32,071 nt of DNA from positions 1 to 32,071 of the forward strand of contig JAITXV010000105.1 in assembly GCA_031284605.1 (NCBI GenBank), in the 5' to 3' direction. The notes beneath the pieces are model-generated. The model worked only from the letters and a program-made list of their open reading frames with translations, did no database searches and had not been told where the DNA came from. A program made the position numbers and the translations under genes. This stretch comes from Acholeplasmatales bacterium (GTDB lineage Bacteria; Bacillota_I; Bacilli_A; Acholeplasmatales; Acholeplasmataceae). This document shows positions 1-8,030 of the stretch, in pieces (position 1 is the first letter of the stretch; every line of letters begins with the position of its first letter).

Positions 1-854
1 ATTATGACCCTGTAACAGGAAGATTTATTAGTAGTGATAATCTAAGTATACTAGATGAAACTTTAGGTGATATTAATGGTTTAAATCTATATGCTTATTG
101 TAGTAATAATCCAGTTATGAGAGTTGATAAAAACGGGTGCAGCTGGAGTAGTTTCTGGGAAGGTACTAAGAACTTCTTTAGTAATCCTATTGTGCAAATT
201 GTTATCGGAGTTATTGTTATAGCAGCATTAGCAGTAGCGACAGTATTTACAGCAGGAGCAGCTGGAATTGGAGTTGATGCAGCACTAGTAGCGGGTTTTA
301 CAGGAGCCTCGCTAACGGCAGCGGTTGGTGCATCTGCAGGAGCAGCCTTAGCAGTAACTATATTAAGCGCAGCATTTACTGGTGCGGTGATCGGCTCAGC
401 AGTTGGGTTTGTTGCAGGTGGTATGACATTCACAAATGGTAATATTGGATGGTCATGGGAAAGCGCGGCTAATGGTTTTATGTGGGGCTCAATAACAGGC
501 GCAGCAGCAGCAGGTGGTTCAGTAGTAAGTAGCATTGGTAGTAATATATCTAAAAAAGTGGTGTTCGGTATCATACAAGGCACTTTGAATGCTGGTATTG
601 GTGCTGGTATAACTGCAGTTCAAGGTTTAATTACTAATGAGTTTGAATGGGAAACTGTAGTAATATCTGCATTCTTTGGGGCATTAGGTGGTGTAATCGG
701 TTCAATATTTACTAAACCAGGTATTAGAAATATTATTATTAGCCTTGGTTCAGGATTTGCAGAAGGAGCAGTTGGAGAATTTGTGGAATGGATAAAAAGC
801 AAGCATAACTTATCCTATATTTCTTCAAATACTTGGAAATTGTTATACAATTAA
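1..854 (+). CDS. C-terminal end of an RHS-repeat-associated core protein (5' truncated by window)
   Basis: The frame is open from base 3 and runs upstream out of the window; the track start at 117 is an internal Met. The first residues read YDPVTGRFISSDN...NLYAYCSNNPV...DKNG, the classic C-terminal signature of the RHS core cage. The part after this (from about residue 43 here) is the variable tip: a long Gly/Ala-rich hydrophobic stretch (GAAGIGVDAALVAGF, GAALAVTILSAAFTGAVIGSAVGF), then a short polar tail ending in SSNTWKLLYN. In polymorphic toxin systems the tip after the core is the toxin. This one resembles a membrane-inserting or glycine-zipper-like tip and shows no nuclease or deaminase motif I recognise. 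A small membrane protein follows 23 bases downstream, in the immunity position. RHS identity is firm; toxin activity is inference. Confidence 0.85.
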   Translation, partial: YDPVTGRFISSDNLSILDETLGDINGLNLYAYCSNNPVMRVDKNGCSWSSFWEGTKNFFSNPIVQIVIGVIVIAALAVATVFTAGAAGIGVDAALVAGFTGASLTAAVGASAGAALAVTILSAAFTGAVIGSAVGFVAGGMTFTNGNIGWSWESAANGFMWGSITGAAAAGGSVVSSIGSNISKKVVFGIIQGTLNAGIGAGITAVQGLITNEFEWETVVISAFFGALGGVIGSIFTKPGIRNIIISLGSGFAEGAVGEFVEWIKSKHNLSYISSNTWKLLYN

Positions 855-877
855 GAAAGGAAGGGGGGTTTTTGTTA

Positions 878-1294
878 ATGCTAGCAACTTTAGTGGCTCT
901 TACAACATTTATTTGGATATTTATTTATATTAATAGTTGTTCTATTGATTTATTTGCTAAAAAAAATTATATGAAAACACTACAAAGAGTCAAGATTCTA
1001 AAAGTTTTTGCTTATTATTCAAGTAGTGGTCTTGTAAAAGATAGGTGTTCTCAACAAGCGGAAATTAACAAAAAATATATTAGTTTGGTGACTTTAATAT
1101 ATCAGATTTTTTCGATAATAATATATGTTTACACTGGTATTATGACTGTGATATCCCCCTTTAATATATCTGTTTGGATTTTATTTCCAGTCTACATTTA
1201 TATATCTTTTAGTGCTTTATTATTATTGTTTTTTATTGATAGAGGTATAATCGATATAAGCATTACATACTTTGTTCTAAAAGAAATTAAATAG
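878..1294 (+). CDS. Small three-helix membrane protein, candidate immunity protein for the RHS tip
   Basis: I place the start at the ATG at 878 (138 aa) rather than the track ATG at 833. The 833 start lies inside the RHS gene, whereas 878 has a strong ribosome binding site (AAGGAAGGGGGG) about 10 bases upstream; TTG at 872 is an alternative. Three hydrophobic segments are visible: LATLVALTTFIWIFIYI near the N-terminus, YISLVTLIYQIFSIIIYVYTGIM in the middle, and VWILFPVYIYISFSALLLLFFI near the end. A basic cytosolic-type loop lies between the first two. No known family is recognised. Position directly after an RHS tip, followed by its own terminator, and duplication as a unit with the tip suggest immunity against a membrane-acting toxin. 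A homologous frameshifted copy lies at 1623-2035. Confidence 0.6.
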   Translation: MLATLVALTTFIWIFIYINSCSIDLFAKKNYMKTLQRVKILKVFAYYSSSGLVKDRCSQQAEINKKYISLVTLIYQIFSIIIYVYTGIMTVISPFNISVWILFPVYIYISFSALLLLFFIDRGIIDISITYFVLKEIK

Positions 1295-1303
1295 TTTTCT
1301 TAA

Positions 1304-1340
1304 CAAAGTGCCTATACGTCAATATAGGCACTTTGTATTT
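1304..1340 (+). terminator. Intrinsic terminator of the RHS-immunity cassette
   Basis: A perfect 13-bp inverted repeat, CAAAGTGCCTATA / TATAGGCACTTTG, with a 6-base loop and a short T-rich tail, starts 9 bases after the stop of the small membrane gene. A related, less perfect hairpin follows the second copy of the cassette. Confidence 0.8.
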
Positions 1341-1475
1341 AGATATATTATTGCCTTTTACCTATATTTAAGTATATGTTTTATGCAAGTTTATTACTAC
1401 CAAATATGCTTATACATACTATTTTGTAAAAAATATAAATGGTGATATAATTAAAGTGTTAGATTGTTATGGTTT

Positions 1476-1606
1476 ATTAGAAGCATTTTAGTGAGTATAG
1501 GTTCTGGATTTGCAGAAGGACAGTTGGAGAATTTGTGGAATTTTTAAAAAGCAAACATAACTTATCCTATATTTCTTCAAATACTTGGAAATTATTATAT
1601 AATTAA
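1476..1606 (+). pseudogene. Remnant of a second RHS tip (last ~44 codons, frameshifted)
   Basis: The bases are nearly identical to the 3' end of the RHS gene (compare GGATTTGCAGAAGGA...ACTTGGAAATT...TAATTAAGAAAGGAAGG at 750-865). One base is missing: GCAGAAGGACAG here against GCAGAAGGAGCAG in the first copy, which breaks the frame. The encoded ends match: IRSILVSIGSGFAEG, then after the shift KSKHNLSYISSNTWKLLYN and TAA. There is no RHS core upstream, only about 135 bp of non-coding DNA after the first terminator. It is therefore an orphan tip fragment of the kind left behind by tip replacement or by unequal recombination. The shared ribosome-binding region for the following membrane gene is kept. 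Confidence 0.75.
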
Positions 1607-1622
1607 GAAAGGAAGGTTATTT

Positions 1623-2035
1623 ATGTTTGGAATTTTGTATATATTAGTTTTATTTTTGGGTGTAATTGTTTATGTTAATAGTTCTATGCTAGATGCACAC
1701 GCTAAAAAAATAATTTAAAAATTTTAAATAGAGTTTCTATACTAAAAATTTTTATTAGATATAATGGAAATTTATTAGATACACGCAAGAAGAGACATGT
1801 AGATGAAACTAATAAAAAAACAATAAGCGTGATAAGTCATACATATCAGATTATTTCAATTGTAATATATACTTATAGCATTATTATGGCTATTTTAATT
1901 CCTAACGATATATATTTTTGGTCTTTATTACCTTGTTATATTTACTTTATATTTTCTATGCTATTACTTTTTTTATTTTTTGTGCTAGCATTCGACCCTA
2001 ATGAAGAATACTTTTATCTAAAAAAAATTAAATAG
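1623..2035 (+). pseudogene. Second copy of the candidate immunity membrane protein, single-base frameshift
   Basis: ATG at 1623 follows AAGGAAGG. The first frame reads MFGILYILVLFLGVIVYVNSSMLDAHAKKII and stops; the rest (track ORF 1829-2035) is one base out of frame. Adding one A to the A7 run at 1704-1710 would restore one reading frame of 137 aa, against 138 aa in the intact copy. The restored protein parallels the first copy throughout (NRVSILKIFIRY vs QRVKILKVFAYY; YLKKIK vs VLKEIK at the end) but is clearly diverged, so it could have had a different specificity. The break lies in a homopolymer, so a sequencing error or a slippage-switchable state cannot be excluded. Confidence 0.7.
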
Positions 2036-2044
2036 TTTTCTTAA

Positions 2045-2080
2045 TTAAGTGCCTACACTTACGTATGGGCACTTTATATT
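2045..2080 (+). terminator. Terminator-like hairpin after the second cassette copy
   Basis: AAGTGCCTAC ... GTATGGGCACTT forms an imperfect stem followed by a T/A-rich tail. It sits 10 bases after the pseudogene stop and is clearly the diverged counterpart of the perfect hairpin at 1304-1335, so the whole tip-immunity-terminator unit was duplicated. Confidence 0.55.
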
Positions 2081-2121
2081 ATTTATATAAAATTATATGT
2101 TCTATACTAAATATTTAAAAA

Positions 2122-2135
2122 TGTAATCGCTTTCA
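2122..2135 (+). promoter_or_regulatory. cre-like site (candidate CcpA operator)
   Basis: TGTAATCGCTTTCA matches the Bacillota catabolite-responsive element consensus TGWAANCGNTNWCA at every fixed position. It lies in the 397-bp gap before a secreted glycoside hydrolase, a typical carbon-catabolite-controlled gene. It is about 150 bp upstream of the best promoter, further than a simple roadblock site, so its role is uncertain. The rest of the 2081-2432 gap holds the direct repeats, promoter and palindromes listed separately, and no ORF. Confidence 0.45.
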
Positions 2136-2219
2136 AAACGAAATATTAAAAAAAGATAAATAAAAACACATCATTTATCACAAATATTAAAATTACTGTT
2201 ATATTAATTACTTATCTAG

Positions 2220-2257
2220 TTAAAATATATCATATCAATATTAAAATATATCATATC
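2220..2257 (+). repeat. Two 17-bp direct repeats with 21-bp period, candidate activator sites
   Basis: TTAAAATATATCATATC occurs exactly at 2220-2236 and 2241-2257. The 21-bp period is two helical turns, so a dimer would contact the same face. The second copy runs into the expected -35 position of the promoter at 2274-2282, which has no recognisable -35 box. This layout is typical of activator-dependent promoters (AraC-type or response-regulator sites). The binding protein is unknown. Confidence 0.5.
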
Positions 2258-2273
2258 TTAATACTTGTGAATA

Positions 2274-2282
2274 TGGTATAAT
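2274..2282 (+). promoter_or_regulatory. Extended -10 promoter for the surface glycoside hydrolase operon
   Basis: TGGTATAAT is a perfect extended -10 element (TGnTATAAT). No good -35 is present 17 bp upstream. Transcription would start near 2289, giving a 5' leader of about 145 bases to the ATG at 2433. Confidence 0.55.
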
Positions 2283-2283
2283 T

Positions 2284-2299
2284 ACATTAACGATAATGT
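2284..2299 (+). promoter_or_regulatory. LacI-type palindromic operator candidate over the start site
   Basis: ACATTAACGATAATGT is a near-perfect 16-bp palindrome with a central CG, the hallmark of LacI/GalR-family operators. It covers the predicted transcription start immediately after the -10, where a repressor would block initiation. No LacI-type gene is present in the window. Confidence 0.45.
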
Positions 2300-2300
2300 T

Positions 2301-2318
2301 ATTTGTAAATATACAAAT
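2301..2318 (+). repeat. Perfect inverted repeat in the leader of the hydrolase gene
   Basis: ATTTGTA AATA TACAAAT is a 7-bp perfect inverted repeat 2 bases after the LacI-type palindrome. It could be a second operator half or a weak 5'-leader hairpin. Its AT-only composition makes chance occurrence plausible. Confidence 0.3.
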
Positions 2319-2432
2319 ATATTCTAGTGGTTAATCTAATATCATCCATATAAAGAGTGCACTTTGAGTTTTATTATGCAGATTAATCCGTAAACGAAAT
2401 AACAAAAAAATTGTATTGAAAGGAAAACAAAC

Positions 2433-5400
2433 ATGATTACAAAAACCACACAAATAGGAAAGAAGACCCTTATAATATGCTTTACATTTTTGGTATTAGT
2501 TTTTAGCATATCTTTATGCATTAAACTAACATCATCACTATACAAAGCATCAAGCTCTTTATATGCTGATTTTGATAGTACAAGTAATACTTTTGTAATA
2601 GGAACTTCTAAAGTAAAAAGAACAATCCAAATCACACCTCAAGGAAGTTATGTTACTAAAAGTTTAATTGATTTAGAAAATCAAACTGAATATGTTAACA
2701 CTAGTGTTAGTGAAGTAAGCATAGTAGTGAATCAAAACTTATTAAATGGAAAAAATAGTATTTGGAGTTATATATCTCATAATACTAATACTTTAAAACA
2801 AGGTGAATTAGAATTAGTGCTTAATACTTCAAACGGAATAGTAAACGTTTCTAAGCACTACATAATATATCCTGAAACATCAATTATCCAAGAATACACC
2901 GATATAACAAATATTACAGGAAGTACAGCTATTATTAGCTTTCCTTCTTTATATAATTATGAATTTGATATTACAGGTTCTAACAATAGTTTTTATTATA
3001 TGACAGGCAATGGTAATTATACAGGTAGTGGAATGTTAAAAGAAATTGATCTAAATAGTAATTATTCAAGACTTTTTGATTCAATAGATAATCCAGAAGT
3101 AGTACCTCTTGATGGATATGCAGCTAACGGAATAGCTAATAACTTTATGGGAGTTGGTATTTATAATGAATTTTTTGCATATAGAGATAATACCAAAAAA
3201 CAAGGAATATTTATTACTTTTGATTATATAGGAAGATGGAATGCAAATGTAAACTACAGCGCTCATCATTTATCTTTAGATTCTAAAGTATATATGAACA
3301 ATTATCAAAGTCCAAATAATCAAGTATTAACTACTCCATATTCTATGATGGGCTTTTATAAAGGTGATATAGATGATATGGGTAATACCATATTAGAGTA
3401 TAACTATATGTATAAATGGGATTACACAAATGTAGAAAATGTTGGTTTTTTAAAAGTTCCACAGTGGATTACTGGTTATCAAACAGATAATGCATTTAAT
3501 ATATCAGAAATATTAAGGTATACAGGTGCTAATGTGTTACATATCGATGATGATTGGTTTGAGACTAGTGGAGTGTGGGAAAACCATCCTTTTGATGATT
3601 TTTTTGAAATCAATGAACTTGCTAAAAAGAGTGGTAATTATATGACAGTATGGATACCAATATGGATGGTTTGGTTTAAAGATCAAGTTGCTCTAGAACA
3701 TCCTGATTGGATTATACCTGGTGAAGAAGGCGAAAGAGGCGGAAACGCTAGTGGACAATCAAGCGTAGGATACGGAACTCATCTTAATACTGCTTTAGAA
3801 GAAGTATACCAATTTATGATAGATAAACTTAATTATTTTCAAGATACCTGGGGTTCATTTATGTGGAGATATGATGCAGAAGCTGCAGCTGTATCTAAAA
3901 TAAATGGAATTAGTAATTACAATGACATGCTATTTCAAAATAATAATTATTTTCGTTTATTAAAGGAATTTAAAGAGACTAATCCTGAAGCTATGGTATA
4001 TGGTTGTTCTAGTGGAGGTCATGCTCTTACTATAGAATCTAGCCGTTATTCTGATACTCAACAAATAAGTGATGGTGGTATTGGTTATATAAATGGTAGA
4101 TACATTAGTTTATTAGTACCTCCTGATAAACTTACTAGTGGAAATACAGGAGTATCTTATGTGTGGGGTAATACTTTCTCTAGGTGGCAACATGCAAATC
4201 TTTTTATGGCTAGTGAGATAACAGGGTTTATAGCAGATGCACAAATAAGCGCAGAAGACAAAGAAGAAGTTAGATTATCTTTAGAAATGTATCGTTTCTT
4301 ACAAAAAGAAAATACAGTTGGTAAATGGGTAAAAGTTTATAGACCTACTGTTAGTGCTGGTATAGATGAGGAACGTTTTAATCAAAAAATGGATAAAGAT
4401 AATAATAAAGGTTATATTTCTATTTCTAATTATGACCAAAAAGTTGGATCAACTTTTAAAGTATATCCAAAAGGTTTAAAAGATTCTTCATATTACACTA
4501 TTTCTTCTTGGTATAACAGCACTCCAGCTCAAACTAAAACAGGACTTGAATGGAAAAATAGTGGTGTCACTATTTCTTCTATGCAAGTAGGCGAGATGTT
4601 ATTTATTAACTTAGAAAATAGACCAGGCAATGGTTGTGATAATGTTAATCCAACTGCTCCTAGCAATTTAACTGTACAAAGTTCTACTTATTTAAATAGA
4701 ACTGGTGTTGAATTAAATTTTAACTCTGGAAGCGATGAAAACTTTTTATCATATTATCAAATATATAGAAATGGTAAAAAAGTTGATAAACTTAGTACAG
4801 GAACTTTTTATTTTGGATTAAACGGAAATATTTATGATACTTGGGGAGTTTCAAGTGTAGATGGAGATGGTAACGAATCAGAAATAATTTATATTACTTC
4901 TGTAGTACAAAATAATCCTAACGTATATAACTATACTACAGATTTTAATATAGATGGAGTTTCAAGAGGATGGAGTTATTATGAGAGCAGGTATGGTAAT
5001 AAAACTCCACTTGTATGGAATGAAGTGATGAAATGCTATGAAAATAGCATATCAGATGCATCTATGTCAATAGATAGATTCAGATTAGGCAATTCAGATT
5101 TAGTTTTTGAATGGACTTCTAAAAAAGCAGGAATAATCAATATTGTAGGTGAAATATCTAAAGTTAAATCAAAAATAGAAGGAGATGGTGTTGTTTTATC
5201 AATATATCATAATTCTAATATTATATTTGGACCATTTTTAATAAGATCTGATAATATATTAGGTATAACCCATAATTTAACAGAGGAAGTTGGTATTGGA
5301 GATGTAATTTCATTTAAGTTAGAAAAGAATTATAATAATATTAAAGACAATGTAAACTATTCTCCAACTATTTATTATGATACAGTTTTTGATGATGTTC

Positions 5401-8015
5401 ATATAGAAAGTTTAGAATTTGCGGATAAAGGATTAGAAGTAGTAATTACTAAAGATAAAAGCATATCACTACCTGTAAGAATATACCCTTTAGAGACCAA
5501 AGAAACTCTTGTAAGATATGAGATAATAGATGGTAATATACTAGCTTCTATAGATAACGCTGGTTTGCTTACTCCTATAGATAGTGGGTTAGTTACAGTT
5601 AAAGTAATATCAATCTATAATGAATCAATATATGATGTTATAGATGTATTAATATACGATAATATGAATATGTTTGTATCTAACTATGATTTTAATGGTA
5701 TACAAGGATATCGTAATTGGGAATACGGATATTTTAGTAACACCGCTTATACAAATTATGGTCTTATGTCATATGATTTTGAAACATTTACTTGGAGAGG
5801 TAACAACCAATATAATATTATTCAATATAATATAATGCATCCTGCAGTTGGTGGCTATCCTTCTAAAACTTTTATAGCTCCTTATTCTGGTAATATTAAA
5901 ATTACAGGAAATGTAAGAAAAGATAGCACAGGAGTTGGTGGAGATGGTATATTTTACACAATCAAACACAACAATAGTTTTATTATTAATAATGGAATAA
6001 TTGAAGGGTGGGACACTATAGGTAAAAACTTCTCATACAATGTTAGTGTAAATAAAGGCGATAAAATATATTTTATAATTGGTTCAAGAAATGAAAATGG
6101 CTATGATGGAACTAATTTTTCTCCTACTATTGAATATATAACTTCACTTAAAGATAGTGTATTTGTAAATAATATCGATTTAAGATTATCAAATAATCAA
6201 ACATCTGTTATGGTTGGTAGTAGTGTTAATATATATGCAGATGTATATCCTAACAACGCCACTAACAAAGAACTTAGATGGAGTATTAATAAAATAACAG
6301 GTGAAGCTTATTTTGATGAATTAAATAAAAGAATAATACCTATTTTGCCAGGTTTTATAGAAGTATATGTAATGAGTAAAGATGCTGCTACTATTTTAAG
6401 AAGTATGGTAATAGAAATTAAAGGTAAAAACAGTGTATTCGTTGCTAATTCAGTTATTGATTATTCTATATTGCAAGGCTTTAATAACTGGTCTTATTAC
6501 TACGCTGCTAAAGGCACTAACAACTATATTTTAATGAATTTAATATCACAAAACGCTAACAACATAACTTATGCTGGGAATGGTTGGAGTAGAATGTTTA
6601 ATAATGGAATGCACCCTGATGCTTCTTACGATGCAATACGCGCATATACCGCAAACTTTAGTGGAACCATTAGGTTAGTAGGTACGGTGTATAAAGACCC
6701 TTCAGGATTAGGAGGAGACGGAGTGGTAGCTCAAGTTAAACTTAACAATGAAACTGTGTGGAACGCTACTATTAGTGGAAGTGATAATATAGGTAAGTAT
6801 TATGATATAAGTATTGATGTAGTGATAGGTGATAAAATATATTTTGTATTAGGTTCTAATATAAATGAATATATGGATTCTACTATATGGATAACTAATA
6901 TAGAATATACAAGCGTTACTGATTCTGGATATAGTAGTAGTAATGCTGTAGATAATGCAATATTAAGTTTACCAAACGTAGATATACTAACTTATGAAGA
7001 TGTAAATCAAGTTTTAGAAGTATACAATATGTATTTAGAATTATCACAAGACGATAAAAAATATGTATTCTATTACCTAGAATTAGACAATCTAGTAGTA
7101 AAAGCTTCTAGCATACTCTTATCTTATAATAAAGGAAAAGAAATAAGCGATTTAATTGCTATAATACCTCCAATAAATAATATAAAATTAACTGATGAAT
7201 ACTTAATTAATAATATATTAGATGCGTACAATAACTTAACTATAGAACAAAAAGCATATGTAACTAATTATTTGGTACTAGAAAATGCAATTAATCAAAT
7301 AAATGTCTTAAAAGATGTTAAAAAAGCTTCTTCGGTATCTAACTTAATTATGTTATTACCTTACAAAGAAGATTTAGAATTAAGCGATAGTGGTATGGTA
7401 AATTTAGTAACTCAAATGTATGAAAATTTAAGTGCTGCTCAAAAAGAATATATAAGTGCTACAGATTATAATAAGTTAATTGCTTTACAAAACCAAATAT
7501 TATTATTAGAAAAAATAGAAACTGTAAAACCTATTATTAACAGTATCCATAATCTTCCTACAAATATAACCGTTTCTAATGAAGATACCTTAAACAATAT
7601 CTTATCAAAATATAATTTACTTGATAGTGAGCATAAGGCATTAGTGACTAATTATAGTAAACTTGAAGATTCATTTAATAAGTTAGAGTTATATAAATTA
7701 GATATAGTAGTAATTAACAATATAAACAAACTAATTAACGATTTACCTTCAAATATTAGTGTTAAAGACAAAGATAAAGTAAATGAAATAAAAGGTTTAG
7801 TCCAGAATCTAACACCTTCTCAACAAAATCTAAAATATTTACTAAATACTGCTAAACTAAACGCTGCTATTAAAGCTTTAGGAAATACAAGTAATAATTC
7901 TAGTAATAATACAATTAAAGTTGTAATGTATGTAGTTATATTTATAGCTGCTGCTGCAGTTGTAACATTTATAATATATTATTTTAAAAAAATAAAAAAA
8001 CTTGGAAACAAATAA
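2433..8015 (+). CDS. Large cell-surface glycoside hydrolase, clan GH-D (GH36/alpha-galactosidase-like), modular
   Basis: This 1860-aa protein has an N-terminal signal-anchor/signal peptide (TLIICFTFLVLVFSISLCI). A beta-sandwich leads to a (beta/alpha)8 catalytic region at about residues 340-640. HIDDDW near 370 corresponds to the clan GH-D DDGW motif. MWRYDAEA matches the KWDxN nucleophile strand, giving candidate nucleophile D481. CSSGGH...QISDGG matches the CSGGG...SDxTD region, giving candidate acid/base D547. Next comes an FN3-like domain (about 740-825). Then three copies of a roughly 150-aa beta module of the type G-x2-NW-x-YG...MHP...GDGV...GDxIxF start near 835, 1083 and 1339, separated by Big-like domains. 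Five roughly 62-aa helical repeats (LP...LT..QK.YVTNY) run from 1503 to about 1810, and a C-terminal transmembrane helix with a basic tail starts near 1826. There is no LPXTG. The likely role is exo-acting cleavage of alpha-linked galactose or GalNAc from host or plant glycans at the cell surface; substrate is inference. Confidence 0.8.
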   Translation: MITKTTQIGKKTLIICFTFLVLVFSISLCIKLTSSLYKASSSLYADFDSTSNTFVIGTSKVKRTIQITPQGSYVTKSLIDLENQTEYVNTSVSEVSIVVNQNLLNGKNSIWSYISHNTNTLKQGELELVLNTSNGIVNVSKHYIIYPETSIIQEYTDITNITGSTAIISFPSLYNYEFDITGSNNSFYYMTGNGNYTGSGMLKEIDLNSNYSRLFDSIDNPEVVPLDGYAANGIANNFMGVGIYNEFFAYRDNTKKQGIFITFDYIGRWNANVNYSAHHLSLDSKVYMNNYQSPNNQVLTTPYSMMGFYKGDIDDMGNTILEYNYMYKWDYTNVENVGFLKVPQWITGYQTDNAFNISEILRYTGANVLHIDDDWFETSGVWENHPFDDFFEINELAKKSGNYMTVWIPIWMVWFKDQVALEHPDWIIPGEEGERGGNASGQSSVGYGTHLNTALEEVYQFMIDKLNYFQDTWGSFMWRYDAEAAAVSKINGISNYNDMLFQNNNYFRLLKEFKETNPEAMVYGCSSGGHALTIESSRYSDTQQISDGGIGYINGRYISLLVPPDKLTSGNTGVSYVWGNTFSRWQHANLFMASEITGFIADAQISAEDKEEVRLSLEMYRFLQKENTVGKWVKVYRPTVSAGIDEERFNQKMDKDNNKGYISISNYDQKVGSTFKVYPKGLKDSSYYTISSWYNSTPAQTKTGLEWKNSGVTISSMQVGEMLFINLENRPGNGCDNVNPTAPSNLTVQSSTYLNRTGVELNFNSGSDENFLSYYQIYRNGKKVDKLSTGTFYFGLNGNIYDTWGVSSVDGDGNESEIIYITSVVQNNPNVYNYTTDFNIDGVSRGWSYYESRYGNKTPLVWNEVMKCYENSISDASMSIDRFRLGNSDLVFEWTSKKAGIINIVGEISKVKSKIEGDGVVLSIYHNSNIIFGPFLIRSDNILGITHNLTEEVGIGDVISFKLEKNYNNIKDNVNYSPTIYYDTVFDDVHIESLEFADKGLEVVITKDKSISLPVRIYPLETKETLVRYEIIDGNILASIDNAGLLTPIDSGLVTVKVISIYNESIYDVIDVLIYDNMNMFVSNYDFNGIQGYRNWEYGYFSNTAYTNYGLMSYDFETFTWRGNNQYNIIQYNIMHPAVGGYPSKTFIAPYSGNIKITGNVRKDSTGVGGDGIFYTIKHNNSFIINNGIIEGWDTIGKNFSYNVSVNKGDKIYFIIGSRNENGYDGTNFSPTIEYITSLKDSVFVNNIDLRLSNNQTSVMVGSSVNIYADVYPNNATNKELRWSINKITGEAYFDELNKRIIPILPGFIEVYVMSKDAATILRSMVIEIKGKNSVFVANSVIDYSILQGFNNWSYYYAAKGTNNYILMNLISQNANNITYAGNGWSRMFNNGMHPDASYDAIRAYTANFSGTIRLVGTVYKDPSGLGGDGVVAQVKLNNETVWNATISGSDNIGKYYDISIDVVIGDKIYFVLGSNINEYMDSTIWITNIEYTSVTDSGYSSSNAVDNAILSLPNVDILTYEDVNQVLEVYNMYLELSQDDKKYVFYYLELDNLVVKASSILLSYNKGKEISDLIAIIPPINNIKLTDEYLINNILDAYNNLTIEQKAYVTNYLVLENAINQINVLKDVKKASSVSNLIMLLPYKEDLELSDSGMVNLVTQMYENLSAAQKEYISATDYNKLIALQNQILLLEKIETVKPIINSIHNLPTNITVSNEDTLNNILSKYNLLDSEHKALVTNYSKLEDSFNKLELYKLDIVVINNINKLINDLPSNISVKDKDKVNEIKGLVQNLTPSQQNLKYLLNTAKLNAAIKALGNTSNNSSNNTIKVVMYVVIFIAAAAVVTFIIYYFKKIKKLGNK

Positions 8016-8030
8016 AAAAAGGAGTAAAAA

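Noticed and set aside
95-583. 162-aa minus-strand ORF opposite the RHS tip
   Set aside because: Low-complexity Pro/Ala/Thr shadow of the Gly/Ala-rich tip in the opposite strand, with no ribosome binding site.
861-868. G6 run before the candidate immunity gene as a second phase-variable tract
   Set aside because: It is short, part of a purine-rich ribosome binding site, and lies outside the coding frame chosen; length change would only alter spacing slightly.
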